In this document: piece after piece, positions 21,443-33,000 of the stretch
Numbering within the stretch: position 1 is the first letter of the stretch
Layout: each line of letters begins with the position of its first letter
Assembly (NCBI GenBank): GCA_029876055.1
Contig: CM056875.1
Location: forward strand, 6,783,001 to 6,847,000
DNA: 64,000 nt
Source: Madurella fahalii
Taxonomy: Eukaryota; Ascomycota; Sordariomycetes; Sordariales
Direction: 5' to 3'
The notes under the pieces: generated by a model
Seen by the model: the letters and a program-made list of their open reading frames with translations, nothing else
What the model was told of the DNA's origin: nothing
Databases searched by the model: none
Translations under genes and position numbers: made by a program

Positions 21443-23448
21443 TAAGTGAAGTGTGCTACATTCTGATGTCTTCGAGTGTCTACGGGACTCTTTGGGAAAG
21501 AAAAGAAATCAAAGTTTATCGGACATTGTTAGTACTAGGCAGTATGCTTCCGGCACTAATCCATGATAGCTCACAACATCCAAGAGTTTAGGTCAGAGCA
21601 CCTCAAAGTCCAACAGTAACTTATTAGTAGCGACCTGGATAAACATCAGCGTATGAAAGAATTCCCGAAGAAATGAGCCAGGGGCCACCTTATGCTTGTG
21701 GATTTCGAGCATGCAGAGCTTCGCGATCGCCAGTCTCTCGGCTTATAGCCGTTAATGGCCAGAATGCATCGACCTCGAAGCACCGTCTGGTATGCTGCCC
21801 CATATCTCTGTGCCCAGTCCCAGTCCTGGTCTGGCTTTCGCTAACCCGGTACCGCCGCCTTACATGCTATATCGCGAGGTCCTTTACGAAAGCCTACTGA
21901 TCGACAACAATAACAACACCACGCCGCCTGTGGGAAACCGCAGCCCTTATATAAGACCACACCGAGACGGTCTTAAATATGTACTCCAGCATCTGTACGG
22001 CCGCCGCCAGTCGGTAAAACCTTCGAGGCCGCTCATCATAGGCAACTAGGGGATAGTACTGTCACCGACAAGACGTTCTGTTCTGGTGCGTGAAACCCTA
22101 CCTCCGGCCTGTACGGACCCCAGAGCTGGATAACTCGGTGCGGCAACTGAGTGTAGGTTTTCTCTCGCGGTAGCGTTTCTCTGGAACTGACACCCTGCGG
22201 TGAGGCTTCGGTATATATTGGCCATTTTATATGCACTCGAGACGCAGTTTGTTGTGCATGAAGTGGGTACAGCTCTGGCAGCATTGGGTTGCTCTGCGGC
22301 GTTTGATGCCTGTACAATTCCGCCCGTGATTGACCAGTGGAATTGCAGCTGCTAGCTTGTATGCCCTTTGAGAATGCAGCATATCACCTAGCAACGTGCA
22401 CCAATTTGCACTTGCAGCTGGCTCTACAGCCTGGGCACCACATCCAAAATCTGCCTTTGTGTCGAATTATAACTGGTAAGGTAAAGGAGGGCTATGGTGC
22501 TATGCTCTACGACAGTGTCTTCATCGTGAAGCCGCGGCTGCCGCTACTGGAGACCACGGCTTTGCTCTTGATCTAGGAGACACTCAGCTTCTCGCACATA
22601 GCGTGAACTGCCGGCGTTGCACAGTACCAATCTCTGGGGCTGGCGGAGAGGAGTGTGGAGCTTCCAAGTGCTTGCGGCCGACCTCGTAATCATCGGTGAG
22701 TCTCGCATCCGTCCAGGTGGGGTAGCCGGCGCACTGGGTGGCAGATGGGGTGGGTGGTGCATGGAGTGGGGATTCGGATAGTATCCACGCCCGGTCGGGG
22801 ACCGTACGTTTGTTGCGAATGCCAGCTTTGAGACGTGCACCGCCTCATTGCAATTGGCCGCCTTGCCACCGCGCGCCAACATCGCCGCTTCGCCGGTGTT
22901 CTCGCCATCGGTTCCCAATCCATCAGGAATCCGTTTCCGTTCCGCTGTCCTTCGATGCACCACCCGGATTCTCTGCCTTGTCGCTATGTGGCCCTACCTT
23001 TCCACCGAAAATGGGCCCAGCGCATGTGGGTGAACGAGGTCTCAGTCGCGACCCCCGCTCCAGCGCGAGGGACCAATCGTCCCTCAATCCTGATACCTGC
23101 GGTATATCCTGGAGCCGACGCCGGAGTCAACCTTGGTGGGTTATAAGGGATGTCTTTAGCACTAATGAAGGACTATTCCTCCAAGCCTTCGGTGCATTGA
23201 GCTGTCTGATAACAGCTCCTCGATGACTATCCCCGCCCCCCAAAGTTTCAGTGGTAAGACGGACGACGCAAGCCAACTGTAAGGCAGCCATGCGTCCAGT
23301 ATGCGGCATTTAATGTGAGTGGTTGGGGACCGCCACTACGTTTGCCGTCGCCACTTCAACCCCCCCACCGGAAACAACAATCTCACTCCCAGGCCATCTG
23401 AACAGAAGTACTAGCAACTTGGCACCGCACGCTCGACCGTCTCTCGAA
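21443..23448. other. Two-kilobase gene-poor stretch
   Basis: Several frames of 60-160 codons occur on both strands (for example 22738-23226 plus and 22544-22963 minus). They are Pro/Arg/Ser-rich, lack domain-like hydrophobic patterning and have no splice logic. I see no gene. Confidence 0.5.
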
Positions 23449-23850
23449 ATGGCTTCAGCGGAAGATACAGTGCCTTCCTCGGGGCTTCGCAGCGAGGCTC
23501 TTAGCGAGTTCCTGCGTCGTTTGTTTCCGAAGGAGATGGATACTATCGTTGTCAAGGTAAGTAGCCAAATAAATGTAACGTGCAGGTGGATAGTGATAAC
23601 CATGGGCTTCCAGAAAAATGAAGCGACGGCAACGTATGAGCTTAAGCTGCCGCGGACGCTCTCCGATGTAAGTCATCTTCGCAGGCCCAGAAAACCTTTG
23701 TTGCGTCTAACAGCGACACCGCAAAGGAAGAGAAACAGACGCTCAACAAATTTCGGGCGATCGATCCTGATGATTAATGGCAGGGTGAGGACGACAGTTT
23801 CACAAACTTGATGTCCTTCTTCGGAATCATACTCCCTGGAGTGGTGAGTC
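23449..23850 (+). pseudogene. Possible remnant of an unidentified protein-coding gene
   Basis: Not recognised. From the ATG at 23449 the frame reads a plausible N-terminus (SEALSEFLRRLFPKEMDTIV) up to a GTAAGT donor. A 57-nt intron with a TGATAAC branch-like site then leads to ATYELKLPRTLSD in frame. Beyond a second GTAAGT, protein-like sequence resumes in other frames (for example NKFRAIDPDD, a stop, then FTNLMSFFGIILPG). Continuous reading therefore needs a shift of 17 bases or a frame error plus read-through. This looks like a decayed gene or a chance series of frames. Confidence 0.25.
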
Positions 23851-23928
23851 GGCCAACGGCGCTGATTCGTAGCATTTTGCATGCTCTACACTAACGGGAA
23901 AGGTTGTTGATGTAGACCGGCACGGTAA

Positions 23929-24435
23929 TTAGCTACAAGACTTTCGGTAGAATGAGGACCTTAAGTACTTGCCAGTGTACTCTTGGGCCCCTGTTGTACA
24001 TGTATCATTGAAGGCCTGTCGGTTGTCTTGTTTCATACCCACGGATCCGGAACCGATGGCCGATGAACCATACATGAAGAAAAACATCCCAGTATTCAAT
24101 TTGCTTCTGGTCAGCCGAACAATGTTGCGAAACCTAAGTTTTGGTAGCGAAACTAGCGCCCATTCCATCCGCCTGTATGTCTGCTGCTTCGTTGGCATAG
24201 CTCCCTACCGCCTCTCCGCGGTGCCAGGGTAAACGGACTGATGGTTTCCAGCTTCTCCATCTCTATCTCCTTGAGAGCATCTGCCACCTGGTAGAGTGGC
24301 GAGCGGTGCTGTCTCCTGAACTTTCGTATTCGAGACGTGTTTCTGCGAAGCGGGTTGGTCTCGGGATGGGTATAGATATCTGTCCACGTCGTGGCAGCTC
24401 GTTTCCAGAAGCGGCCCCGAGTCGGAGACATTGTA
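23929..24435 (-). mobile_element. Relic of a Tad-like LINE retrotransposon (RT end / RNase H)
   Basis: On the minus strand, 24435-24200 encodes NPLRRNTSRIRKFRRQHRSP and then LYQVADALKEIEMEKLETIS. This matches the pattern of the region joining reverse transcriptase and RNase H in fungal Tad-type LINEs: a basic stretch with HRSPL, then an E-T-I-x-P segment. Downstream, 24140-23990 has YGSSAIGSGSVG and a GAQEYT segment resembling the TDGS...G and G-x-x-x-YT blocks of RNase H. Frames are broken between the two parts. Assignment rests on remembered family pattern, not alignment. Confidence 0.45.
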
Positions 24436-24734
24436 CATAAAGTCCACGGCTGGCAAGCACCCGCGCCTACCGCACCAAGGTCACCGCTTCCTGCGATTCT
24501 TCTCCACTATGTTAGCCGCTAACCCGGCGTATGTACGGCATATACGAGCAGTCACGACGATAGCGAGGGAATACTTTGGGGACCGGGTTTACGAATGGAG
24601 CAAGACGAGTGGTTCTGATCGGTACATTCAGCGCAAAGCCTGCTATAACTGAGCCGAAGTCTATGCGGTGCTGAGTCGAACAGGCTAAGCCAGCTCACAA
24701 GGCACCGGCCCGGCCGCGCTTCCACTTCGAGATA

Positions 24735-25741
24735 ATGACGAAACTATCAGTGGGATCATCTCGCTCGATGTCGCGGTCAATCCTCTACGAGATCAAGCAG
24801 ATCCCAGGAACAGACCAGGGTATGATCGCGACTTCCGATATTCCCAGGGGCGCACGCATCCTGCTGGAGGCCCCTGTCTTCCGAATGCCTGATACAATGG
24901 GAAGCATTCGGGCTGTCGAGCGGGCAGTCCTGCACAAAGTAAAGTCCCTCTCCCGGGACCACCAAAGGGACTTCTTCACCTTGCACAACGCCTGTGAGGG
25001 AGAATGTCCCCTCGTGTTGGGCATCACGCAAACCAACATGCTGCCGCTCCCAGGCGACAGTGGCGGGCTGTTCCTCAATGCGCCGCGGATCAACCACGCC
25101 TGCCGGCCCAACGTGTAGCAAACCTGGAATGACGACGGCGGGTTCTTGCGGTGCATGCCCTGCGCGACATCGGCATTGGCAGTGAGATCGCCATCTCGTA
25201 CATGGCCGGTGTCACCATGGCCCATACAGAGTGCAGGCGCCACCTGTGCGAGGCCTTCTCTTTCCTGTGCGCGTGTGAGCTCTCCAAACGGGCCCCGCAT
25301 CCGCAGCGACGACCAACTGCAACGCATCATAACCCTTGAGGATAAGCTTTACAGAGACGACGTCGGCCCGCAGCAGGTGGGATACCGTGCCGTAAAGATG
25401 CTCCGCCAGGCACGCCGGCCAATGGAACTACTGAAGGAGGAGGGGAACTACGGTATGAGTTTCTCGAGGGCACGCTTCACTACTTTTCATATTTTCGCCA
25501 TTGTTGGGGACAAGGTGCGGGCTAAGGTCTTTGCAGAGAGAGCTTACACCGTACGGAAGGTGATCTCCGGAGAGGATCACCGATGACAGTCACTCTGAGG
25601 CGTATGGCAGAGCGGCCAGCCGAGCACCCATTGTCCGGGGCGAATATGAGGTTCTTTGGGGTTGGCTGGGAGCCCCCGGCTAATCCTGTCGGGGGAGAAT
25701 TTGAGAAATGGATCTGGAACGTGGAGGATACCGTGGACTAG
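24735..25741 (+). pseudogene. Broken SET-domain protein gene
   Basis: Resembles the fungal SET-domain family related to SMYD lysine methyltransferases. The first frame starts at the ATG at 24735 (MTKLSVGSSRSMSRSILYEI) and includes IPRGARILLEAPVF and the SET core RINHACRPNV, which is followed at once by TAG (25116-25118). The SET domain continues in another frame (HALRDIGIGSEIAISYM), then the post-SET Cys region (CACELS). A third segment has EEGNYGMSFSRARF and KVFAERAYTVRKVISGEDH, typical of this family's C-terminus. The tail, WEPPANPVGGEFEKWIWN, ends at 25741 in yet another frame. One nonsense codon and at least two or three register changes with no matching introns mean no active enzyme is expected. 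It lies between the LINE relic and the PKS-NRPS gene. Confidence 0.75.
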
Positions 25742-27057
25742 CCATATATGTGCTCGGCTGTAGTCAGTGTAGCTTTACACAAATAGCAGGATGGCCGCCT
25801 AGGCGTGATCTAATACTCGTTGGAGGAACCCATAGCTGACAGTCAATATCACACTTTCGGGAAACCAACACCTCGTTTGCTCGCGCAATAGCTAGGGAAC
25901 TTGCTGTTGTATGGAGGTACCAGTGCTGTCCAATTTCTTAAATAAGTCATGTGGTAGCAAGATAGTGAATCTGGGCCATAGAGCACCCTTCCGAGTATTA
26001 CTGGAGTAGTTAAACAAGATCGTCTGTACCTGTCTCTATGTCTACACTTCATCTAGCCAAGCCTTGACCTTGCTAACAAACTAGACGGCAATCCCTCGTT
26101 TGACACCCTTCTCAGCAAGGGACTTGGCCTCAACATCTTGTGCGTAGTAGTAGCTACTCGAGATCGAGGCATCTTCTAATGCAATCCTACAGGCATCTCG
26201 GTAGCCATTCTTCCCGGCCGCGTCAGTCACCCCTGCGCAGAGTCACTCACAATAACGGTACAGAGATTTATCAATTGATTGCGGAATGTCAAGCTTAGGT
26301 GCATGCAAATGTGCGTCACCTCTCGAGTCTCTGGTATCGACCCGTTGGACCAGAAAAATAATTGGCTTTGTTACTTAATTATGTCGTCAAAGGGCGTGCG
26401 CCTTCGTTTGAGGCAGATGAAAGAGATGCCTGCTTTGATCAACTCCTGACAGGGAGGATCGTCTTGCTTATCCAGGTTAAAAGAGAGTCATTGTTGGGCA
26501 TGGGCGGTGTCAGATTTGCTCGCTCTGGTTGGCGCAGCAGAGGAGGATGAGGCGTCTCAAGTACTCGTGTGGGAGGCTTGTCGGCAGGAATAGCAGAAGG
26601 GAAATATCCAGTCGCAATACTGAACCTAGGTGAGCCCAGTGGTGAGCCGGGGCAGGGTAGGTAATCGATGTAGGGTACTTCGTTGGCGACGTTGATGAAA
26701 ATGGACATTTCCTCTCATCAGAAGCTAATTTGCGGCAGTTTGAGCATGGACGATGAGTGCGGGGGATCATAGGGCGTGACTCACCTTGACGATTCTGGCG
26801 AAGAGGCAATGTCACAGAAATGGCGGTACCGCGTAAAACGTCAATAACAATCTGGTTGACTTATGGAATCTCTAACTGTAAAGCCCTAGACGCCGTCTAT
26901 CCCCATTTATAAGCGCATGAAAAAAAAAACCCCCCAAAAAATAAACAATCTCAGATCCACCAACAAACTTGGACTCCTTAAACTCTCTAATAGTACGTAA
27001 AAAATAGGAACCTTCAAAAGACCGGTAAACGTCCTGCCCCACGTGTTATTCACAACA
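25742..27057. other. Intergenic region downstream of the PKS-NRPS gene
   Basis: No complete gene. On the minus strand, 26230-26081 holds a protein-like frame ending cleanly at TAG (SYYYAQDVEAKSLAEKGVKR, then GIAV). It could be the C-terminal scrap of an unidentified gene, but no upstream exon joins it. The segment 26918-26945 is A- and C-homopolymeric. The 3' end of the megasynthase lies at 27058. Confidence 0.35.
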
Positions 27058-30000
27058 TCATCTCCGATTCACAAGCTTTGCTCCTCCGTTAGCATTCCGT
27101 ATAGTAGCCTCTTGCGACGCCAAGATATAGCTGAAACCCAGCGCCTTGATCCTACCCATCCACTTGAGAATGGGCATCCGCTCCAGATTGTTCTCCCGCC
27201 CCCTGCGTTCCTCGACATACTCGTCGAGCTGCTCCATGCGGATGGTAATCGGACTCTCGTGATGAACAAACCGGGTGACGTCCGCACCATCCACCGCGGA
27301 ATTCAACGCAGCTTCGCAAAGCCAGCCAGCCATCAGCGACGCAGGTATCAAGTCGATCCTGCCCTCCCATCCCGTGGCATCGTACATGCACCCGGAGAGG
27401 TCGACGCAGCGGACGAATTCGTCCAGGGCCTGCTGCTTGGAGGCGGCCGGCTGCGCGGGCGCCTCGGCCGACGACGGGAGCATGCGGTGGATGAAGGACG
27501 GGACTGCAAGCGGGCCGGGCCCGGAACGCTCCAGGAGGCGCTCGCTGGCCCACTTGGATGCGACGTACCCATCGGAGCCGTCGACGGGGGGCACGTGGGG
27601 TGCGGCCGAAGACGGAACGGCGGCTCCGGCGGTCAGGAGTTGGTCGCGGGGGAGGACGCCGGAAGTGGAGACGAAGTGGATGGGGATCCGGCGGGGCGCG
27701 GCGAGCCGCACGAGCTCCCGGGTCGGGTGGACGTTGGTGGGGCGGAGCATGTGGTAGTTGTCCCAGAACGAGCGCACCGCGCCCAGGTGCAGAATCACGT
27801 CCACCTGGCTGGCCAGCCCGCGGAACTCGTCCACGCCGAGCCCCAGCAGCGGGAGCGACAGGTCGCCGACGTGCAAGACAACCTTGGGGTCGGAGAAGAG
27901 GCTGCCTTCTTGGTGACGCGGCTTATCCCGGACGGCGACGCAGTGGATCTTGCCCACTCGAGGGTCTGTCAACAGCCGTGGGAAGACGTGCTTCGCGAGG
28001 TTGCCCGTTGCGCCCGTGACCAACACGGTCTTGGGCCCCGATTCGACATTCGCGGGAACATCCGCCAAGAAGCTGGGAATCGATGGCGGGGTTGTCTCGA
28101 GCTCCCAATCAATGGGCTCGACGCTTGGGCTCTCCTCAATCTTTTGCGCCATCTGGCCGAGCGTGTTCGCATTTAAGAGGTCAACGAGCCGGACCGCGAC
28201 GTTAAAGATCTGGCGAATACGGGATTGCAGCCGGACAACCAGCAGCGAGTTGCCGCCAATTAGGAAGAAATTGGTTGACGGTGTTATAGCAAGCCCCAGC
28301 TTCTCGCTGTTTGGAAGGATCTGCCGCCAAATCTGCCTTAACTGAACCATGGTCTCGGTCAATTCCGTGGTCTGCTGGTCATCGTCGACCGGAGCAACAC
28401 GCCGTGGGAGAGCCAAATTCTTGATAGCCTTCCGATCCACTTTGGAGTGGTTAGTTAGCGGAAGCTTGTCAAGCGAAACAGCCATTACGGGTATCATGTA
28501 TTGAGGGATTGGGAGGCGGCCGAGAAGGTGCTCCAGGAAGCTGGATCTGTTGTTGTCGTCGACGTTGTGCTGCGGGGCGAAGACAACATGGGCCACGAGG
28601 TAATCGGGATCGCCTTCCCGGAGCGTGACGACAGCTTCTTTGAGCACGCCACCTGCGGTTGAGATGATGTTGCTCTCGACGTCACGCAGGTCAATACGGA
28701 GACCGCGCAGCTTGACTTGGGTGTCACCGGCAATGCGGTTTCGGAATACCAGAGATCCGTCCTCCTGCAAGTGTCCGATATCCCCCGTCCGGTGCATCTG
28801 AGTCCAGCCGTTGGCGACGTGCTCGGGGGTCGCGTAAGGATTCGGTACGAAGACGCGAGCAGTGAGCTCTGGGTTGGTCAGGTAGCCGAAGGATACACCG
28901 GGACCGCCAATGACAACCTCCCCCGGCATGCCAATAGGGAGTGGTTTTAGATTCTCATCCAGAATGTAGGTTGCGTAATTGGGTAGAGAGAAGCCGCATG
29001 GGATAGGCCCGTCCTCCTCGGGTGGCCTCTCCAAGCTCTCCATGCGGTAGTCGATCAATCCCTTGTGCGAAGCAATGGAAATCTCGGCGGGGCCATACGA
29101 GTTGTGCAAGCGTAGCTGCTCAAGACCGAGATCGGCGAACTGCTTCAGGACAGTCCTGGTCATGGGCTCGCCACCTCCAAAGGCGAAGCGCCAGCTAGAT
29201 GCCTGCCGAAGGTTGTCACCACCGTATTGCATCCACATAGAGTATTCTGACGGCGTGACTTTGGTGTACGTGATAGACTGTTCCCTCATGATCTCAGTAA
29301 TCGAGACCGGATCCCCGCGTTTGCTCCAGGGCACCACGTATAGCATACCGCCGTTAACGAGGCCGGTGAAAATCTGGTCGACCGAGAAGTCAAAGGTGAA
29401 GGCGCTCTGCTGCAGAACGCGTTCCGCTCCCAGATTATACGTCTTTGTGTACCCCTCCATCTCGTTCCGGATGCCCGAATGTCTAATGATAATGCCCTTA
29501 GGGGTGCCTGTAGAGCCACTGGTGTACAGGATAGCTGCGGGTGAGTCAGGATGAGCAACATTAACGACACCGGCCGGAGCCGACGGCACCGGCCCGATGC
29601 GGGATACGTCAATGACAGTGGCGACGTTGAGCTCGGGCGCATCGTTGACGGTTGTGTCATCAGCGAGCACAGCGCTTGGTTGGCAGTGTGCTGCTTGGGC
29701 CGCTAGGCGTGCCATGGGGTTGCGGAGGTCCAGTGGTACATAGACGCCTCCGACGCGCATGATGGCAAGCAAGGAGCATATCCAGTCCGCGGAAGCTTGC
29801 TGGAAAACGAGCACACGAGACCCAGGCCCAACGCCGGCTATTAACAGTTGCTCGGCGATCGCCTGAACTCGGCTAATCATCGCCCTGTATGTGAGTTTGT
29901 TGCCGAGGCCGTCCATAAGCGCAACGTTGTCAGAGTGTTCCTGAGCGATTTGGTCGATCCGATGGGGTAGGGTTGCCGGCCAATCCGAAACCAAGTCGGG

Positions 30001-33000
30001 GCCTAGGCCGACACGTACAGCACGGGCAAGCTGATTCTCGCTAAAGAGTGGCGTGTCCTCCTGGGAGCACGATACGTCTTGCGACAGGACGTTGATGAAG
30101 TGCCCATACGTCTCTAGGAGAAGATTCGCTGCCGTCAGGTCGTAAAGCGCTTTCTGCACGCGAAGTGTGATACGCGCGTCTGAGCCAAAGTCAGCCACAT
30201 CGAGGGACAGGTCGTAAGCAGTTCTCCCTGGATGCATCTCCTGAAGCTCGAGCTGGCAGTTGCACCAGCTCTGGCTGTCGTTGACGAGTTGCCGGTAGTC
30301 AAAGAATGCCTGGAATAGGGGGCTGTACGATGAGGAGCGCGCCACGTTCAATTCGTTGAGGAGCATATCGAATGGTAGACGCGAGTTCCCTAGCGCGGCG
30401 TAGGCCGTATTACGGGCTTCCACGACAGCGTCGGCAAAGGTCTGACGAGGTTGGCGACGGAACCGCAAGGCGAGGAGGTTGAGGAAGAAGCCGATGCTGC
30501 CCATGACATTGCCATCGCTGCGATTAGCATCGGCGATGCCAATAGTGAGGTCCTGGGCGTCTGTGAACGAAAACAGCATGGCTTTGAACGCGGCCAGGTA
30601 GAAGTGGAAGGGCGTGCAACGCTGTAACTTAGAAACCGATTTGACCCGCTCTGCTAATGCCGATCCGAGCTGGGTTTCCACCTGGTGAACGGCATAGTTT
30701 GTCATGGCTACTCTGGAACTCGACCGGGCCATGGGGAGTAGCGGTAGGATCGGCGGTTGCTCGCCGAGCGGGTAGATTCCCTTCCAATAGTTGAGCTCGT
30801 CGTGGAGTTCGCCCCTCTCCAGCGCTTGCCGTTGGGCTACTGAGAAATCGGGGTACTGTAGGGGCGGGGGGCCAAGGGGTTGGCCATTGTAGACCTTCTC
30901 CAATTCTGAGAGGAGGATACGGAAACTAGCCATGTCCATGATGATGTGATGGTAATTAACCATAAGATAGTGGGAGGTCGGCGACTGCGTCAGGAGCATG
31001 AGTCGCAGCAACGGGCCGCTCGAGAGATCGAACTCATGCGTGCGCAGCTTTGCATACTCAGCCGCAGCCTCCTCTACCGAACTGATTGCCTTGCGCTCTA
31101 GCCTGATGGAGGAGCGAGCTGAGACTTTCTGGGACGCCTGGTCTGCCTCATCCCCGTTTTCGATGAAGCATGTGCGCAGTGATTCGTGCCTGGCATTCAC
31201 GACACGAAGAGCCCTCTCCAGATCACCAACTCTCATACTGCCAGTCAAGTGGAAGCTCAAGGTGACGTTAAAGGTCGTCGGATCCTCGACGAGCAGCCGG
31301 AGGAACCAAAACCGAGATTGGCCAACCGAGATGGGCTCGCTCTTGACGAATATTTTGGATGCAACATCCGTGTCGGCTTGTACCGAGGTTTTCACATCAT
31401 CCTTGTTTCCGAGGCGCAGTGGGTCCTCGGTGTATGTAGAAGCTGGCGTATATATTGTCGGAGGTGTCTGGAGCCCTGGAGTTGAGTTTTCGTATTCGGA
31501 TGAAGAACTTGAAGCTCCCGTACTATTCGCGGTTGGGGCCGTAGGGCTGAGCAGCGAGTTTGACTGTGGAAGTTGCACCACGGGCTTCGGTGATGATGCG
31601 GGAACAGAAGCACTGGCAGCTTCTCCTTTCCCGATTTGGGTAGCAAGGTCGTCCGGGAGTTTCTTCATAGCCAACTCGCAGATCTCAGCGAGGGAAGACC
31701 CGCCGACTACTTTCAGAACCGGAATGTCCACCTTGAGCATCTTCAGAAACCAGGACCGTACTTCAACCGCAACTAGGGAATCGATGCCAAGCTCAACAAG
31801 AGGAGCATCCTCGGCGATATCCTGGTCAGCACTCTGGAGGACAACACGCAGCTTCGCTGAGAAACATTCTGTTTGCGTCGCATTAGTATAGTAATTGCGC
31901 TCGGGTGCTTGCTTCTACCCTACCTTTCAATACTGCCAATGCTTCCTCCATGGTTGCTGCCCTCGCAATCTGGTCCTTCACTGGGAGAGTGGATGCTTTG
32001 TTCTGGGACTGATCGCCCGCATCGTCCGAGCCTCTGGATTCGATAAGGATATGCGAAAAGATGGGATTGTTGTACCGTAGCGTATGGTAGCCGCTGGACG
32101 AGATGGTTCGAAGACCTGTCGTCATCACCCCTCCGGGGATGGCGCCGGGTAACTGGTCATTTTTGTCGGCGAAGCCGGCGTAAATGCTTTCCGCGAAGGC
32201 TAGCCGGACATCCGGCTCGGAAAGGGGCGCTATGCCGTACTTTTGTAGGGAGTCAATGACTTGTTGGCCCGCAGCCTCTGCTACGCCGATACCAAGAATC
32301 AGGCCGATATCAAAGGCAGAGGCAGCCAGGCCACGACTCCTTCTCTGTCTGGCAAGCCCGTTCAAGTAGCCGTTCGCCGCAACGTAGTTGGACTGACCCG
32401 AAGTCCCGACGACACAAGACATAGACGAGAACAAGACAAAAAAGTCAAGATCGTCGTTGTAAAAGGCCTGGTCTAGGTTGTAAGACCCGTCGACTTTGGG
32501 ACCGAGGGCTTGCAGCATCAGTTCTGTAGACATCCCGGTGAATGGGGCGTCGCTGAGGACATTGGCTCCGTTGGCCACGCCTGCGATCGGCGGACAGGTT
32601 GCTCTGATGGTCTTGAGAACTCCGTCCAAACTGTTTTTGTCCGTGATATCGGCTGCAAGGACCTTGACCATTGCGCCAGTCCCCCGGAATGACTCGAGCC
32701 ATGATTGATCCACCCTGGGCCGGCGGCTCGTCAAACACACACAACCCGCTCCATTGGATACCATCCACTCGCAAAGCGACTGTCCGATCTGGCCGCTAAG
32801 ACCAAAGAGGATATAAGTCTTATCCTTGGAAAAGAGGCTGCGATTATCCAGCGGGCGCACCTCTACTCTAACTTGCCCATCTACTGGCCAGCGGACGATG
32901 CTCGTCGCATGGGCCGTGGAACGGTCATGAATTTGGTCGAGATCGAGAATGATATCTTTGCTTGACTCCTCCAGGAGCATGGATGGCGCAGACATCGATG

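Noticed and set aside
22544..23226. Overlapping 139- and 162-codon frames on opposite strands
   Set aside because: Both are low-complexity Pro/Arg/Ser text without domains or splice context; not supportable as genes.
27043..28176. 377-codon plus-strand frame at the 3' end of the megasynthase
   Set aside because: Antisense to the PCP-reductase region, Arg/Gly/His-rich, no family features.
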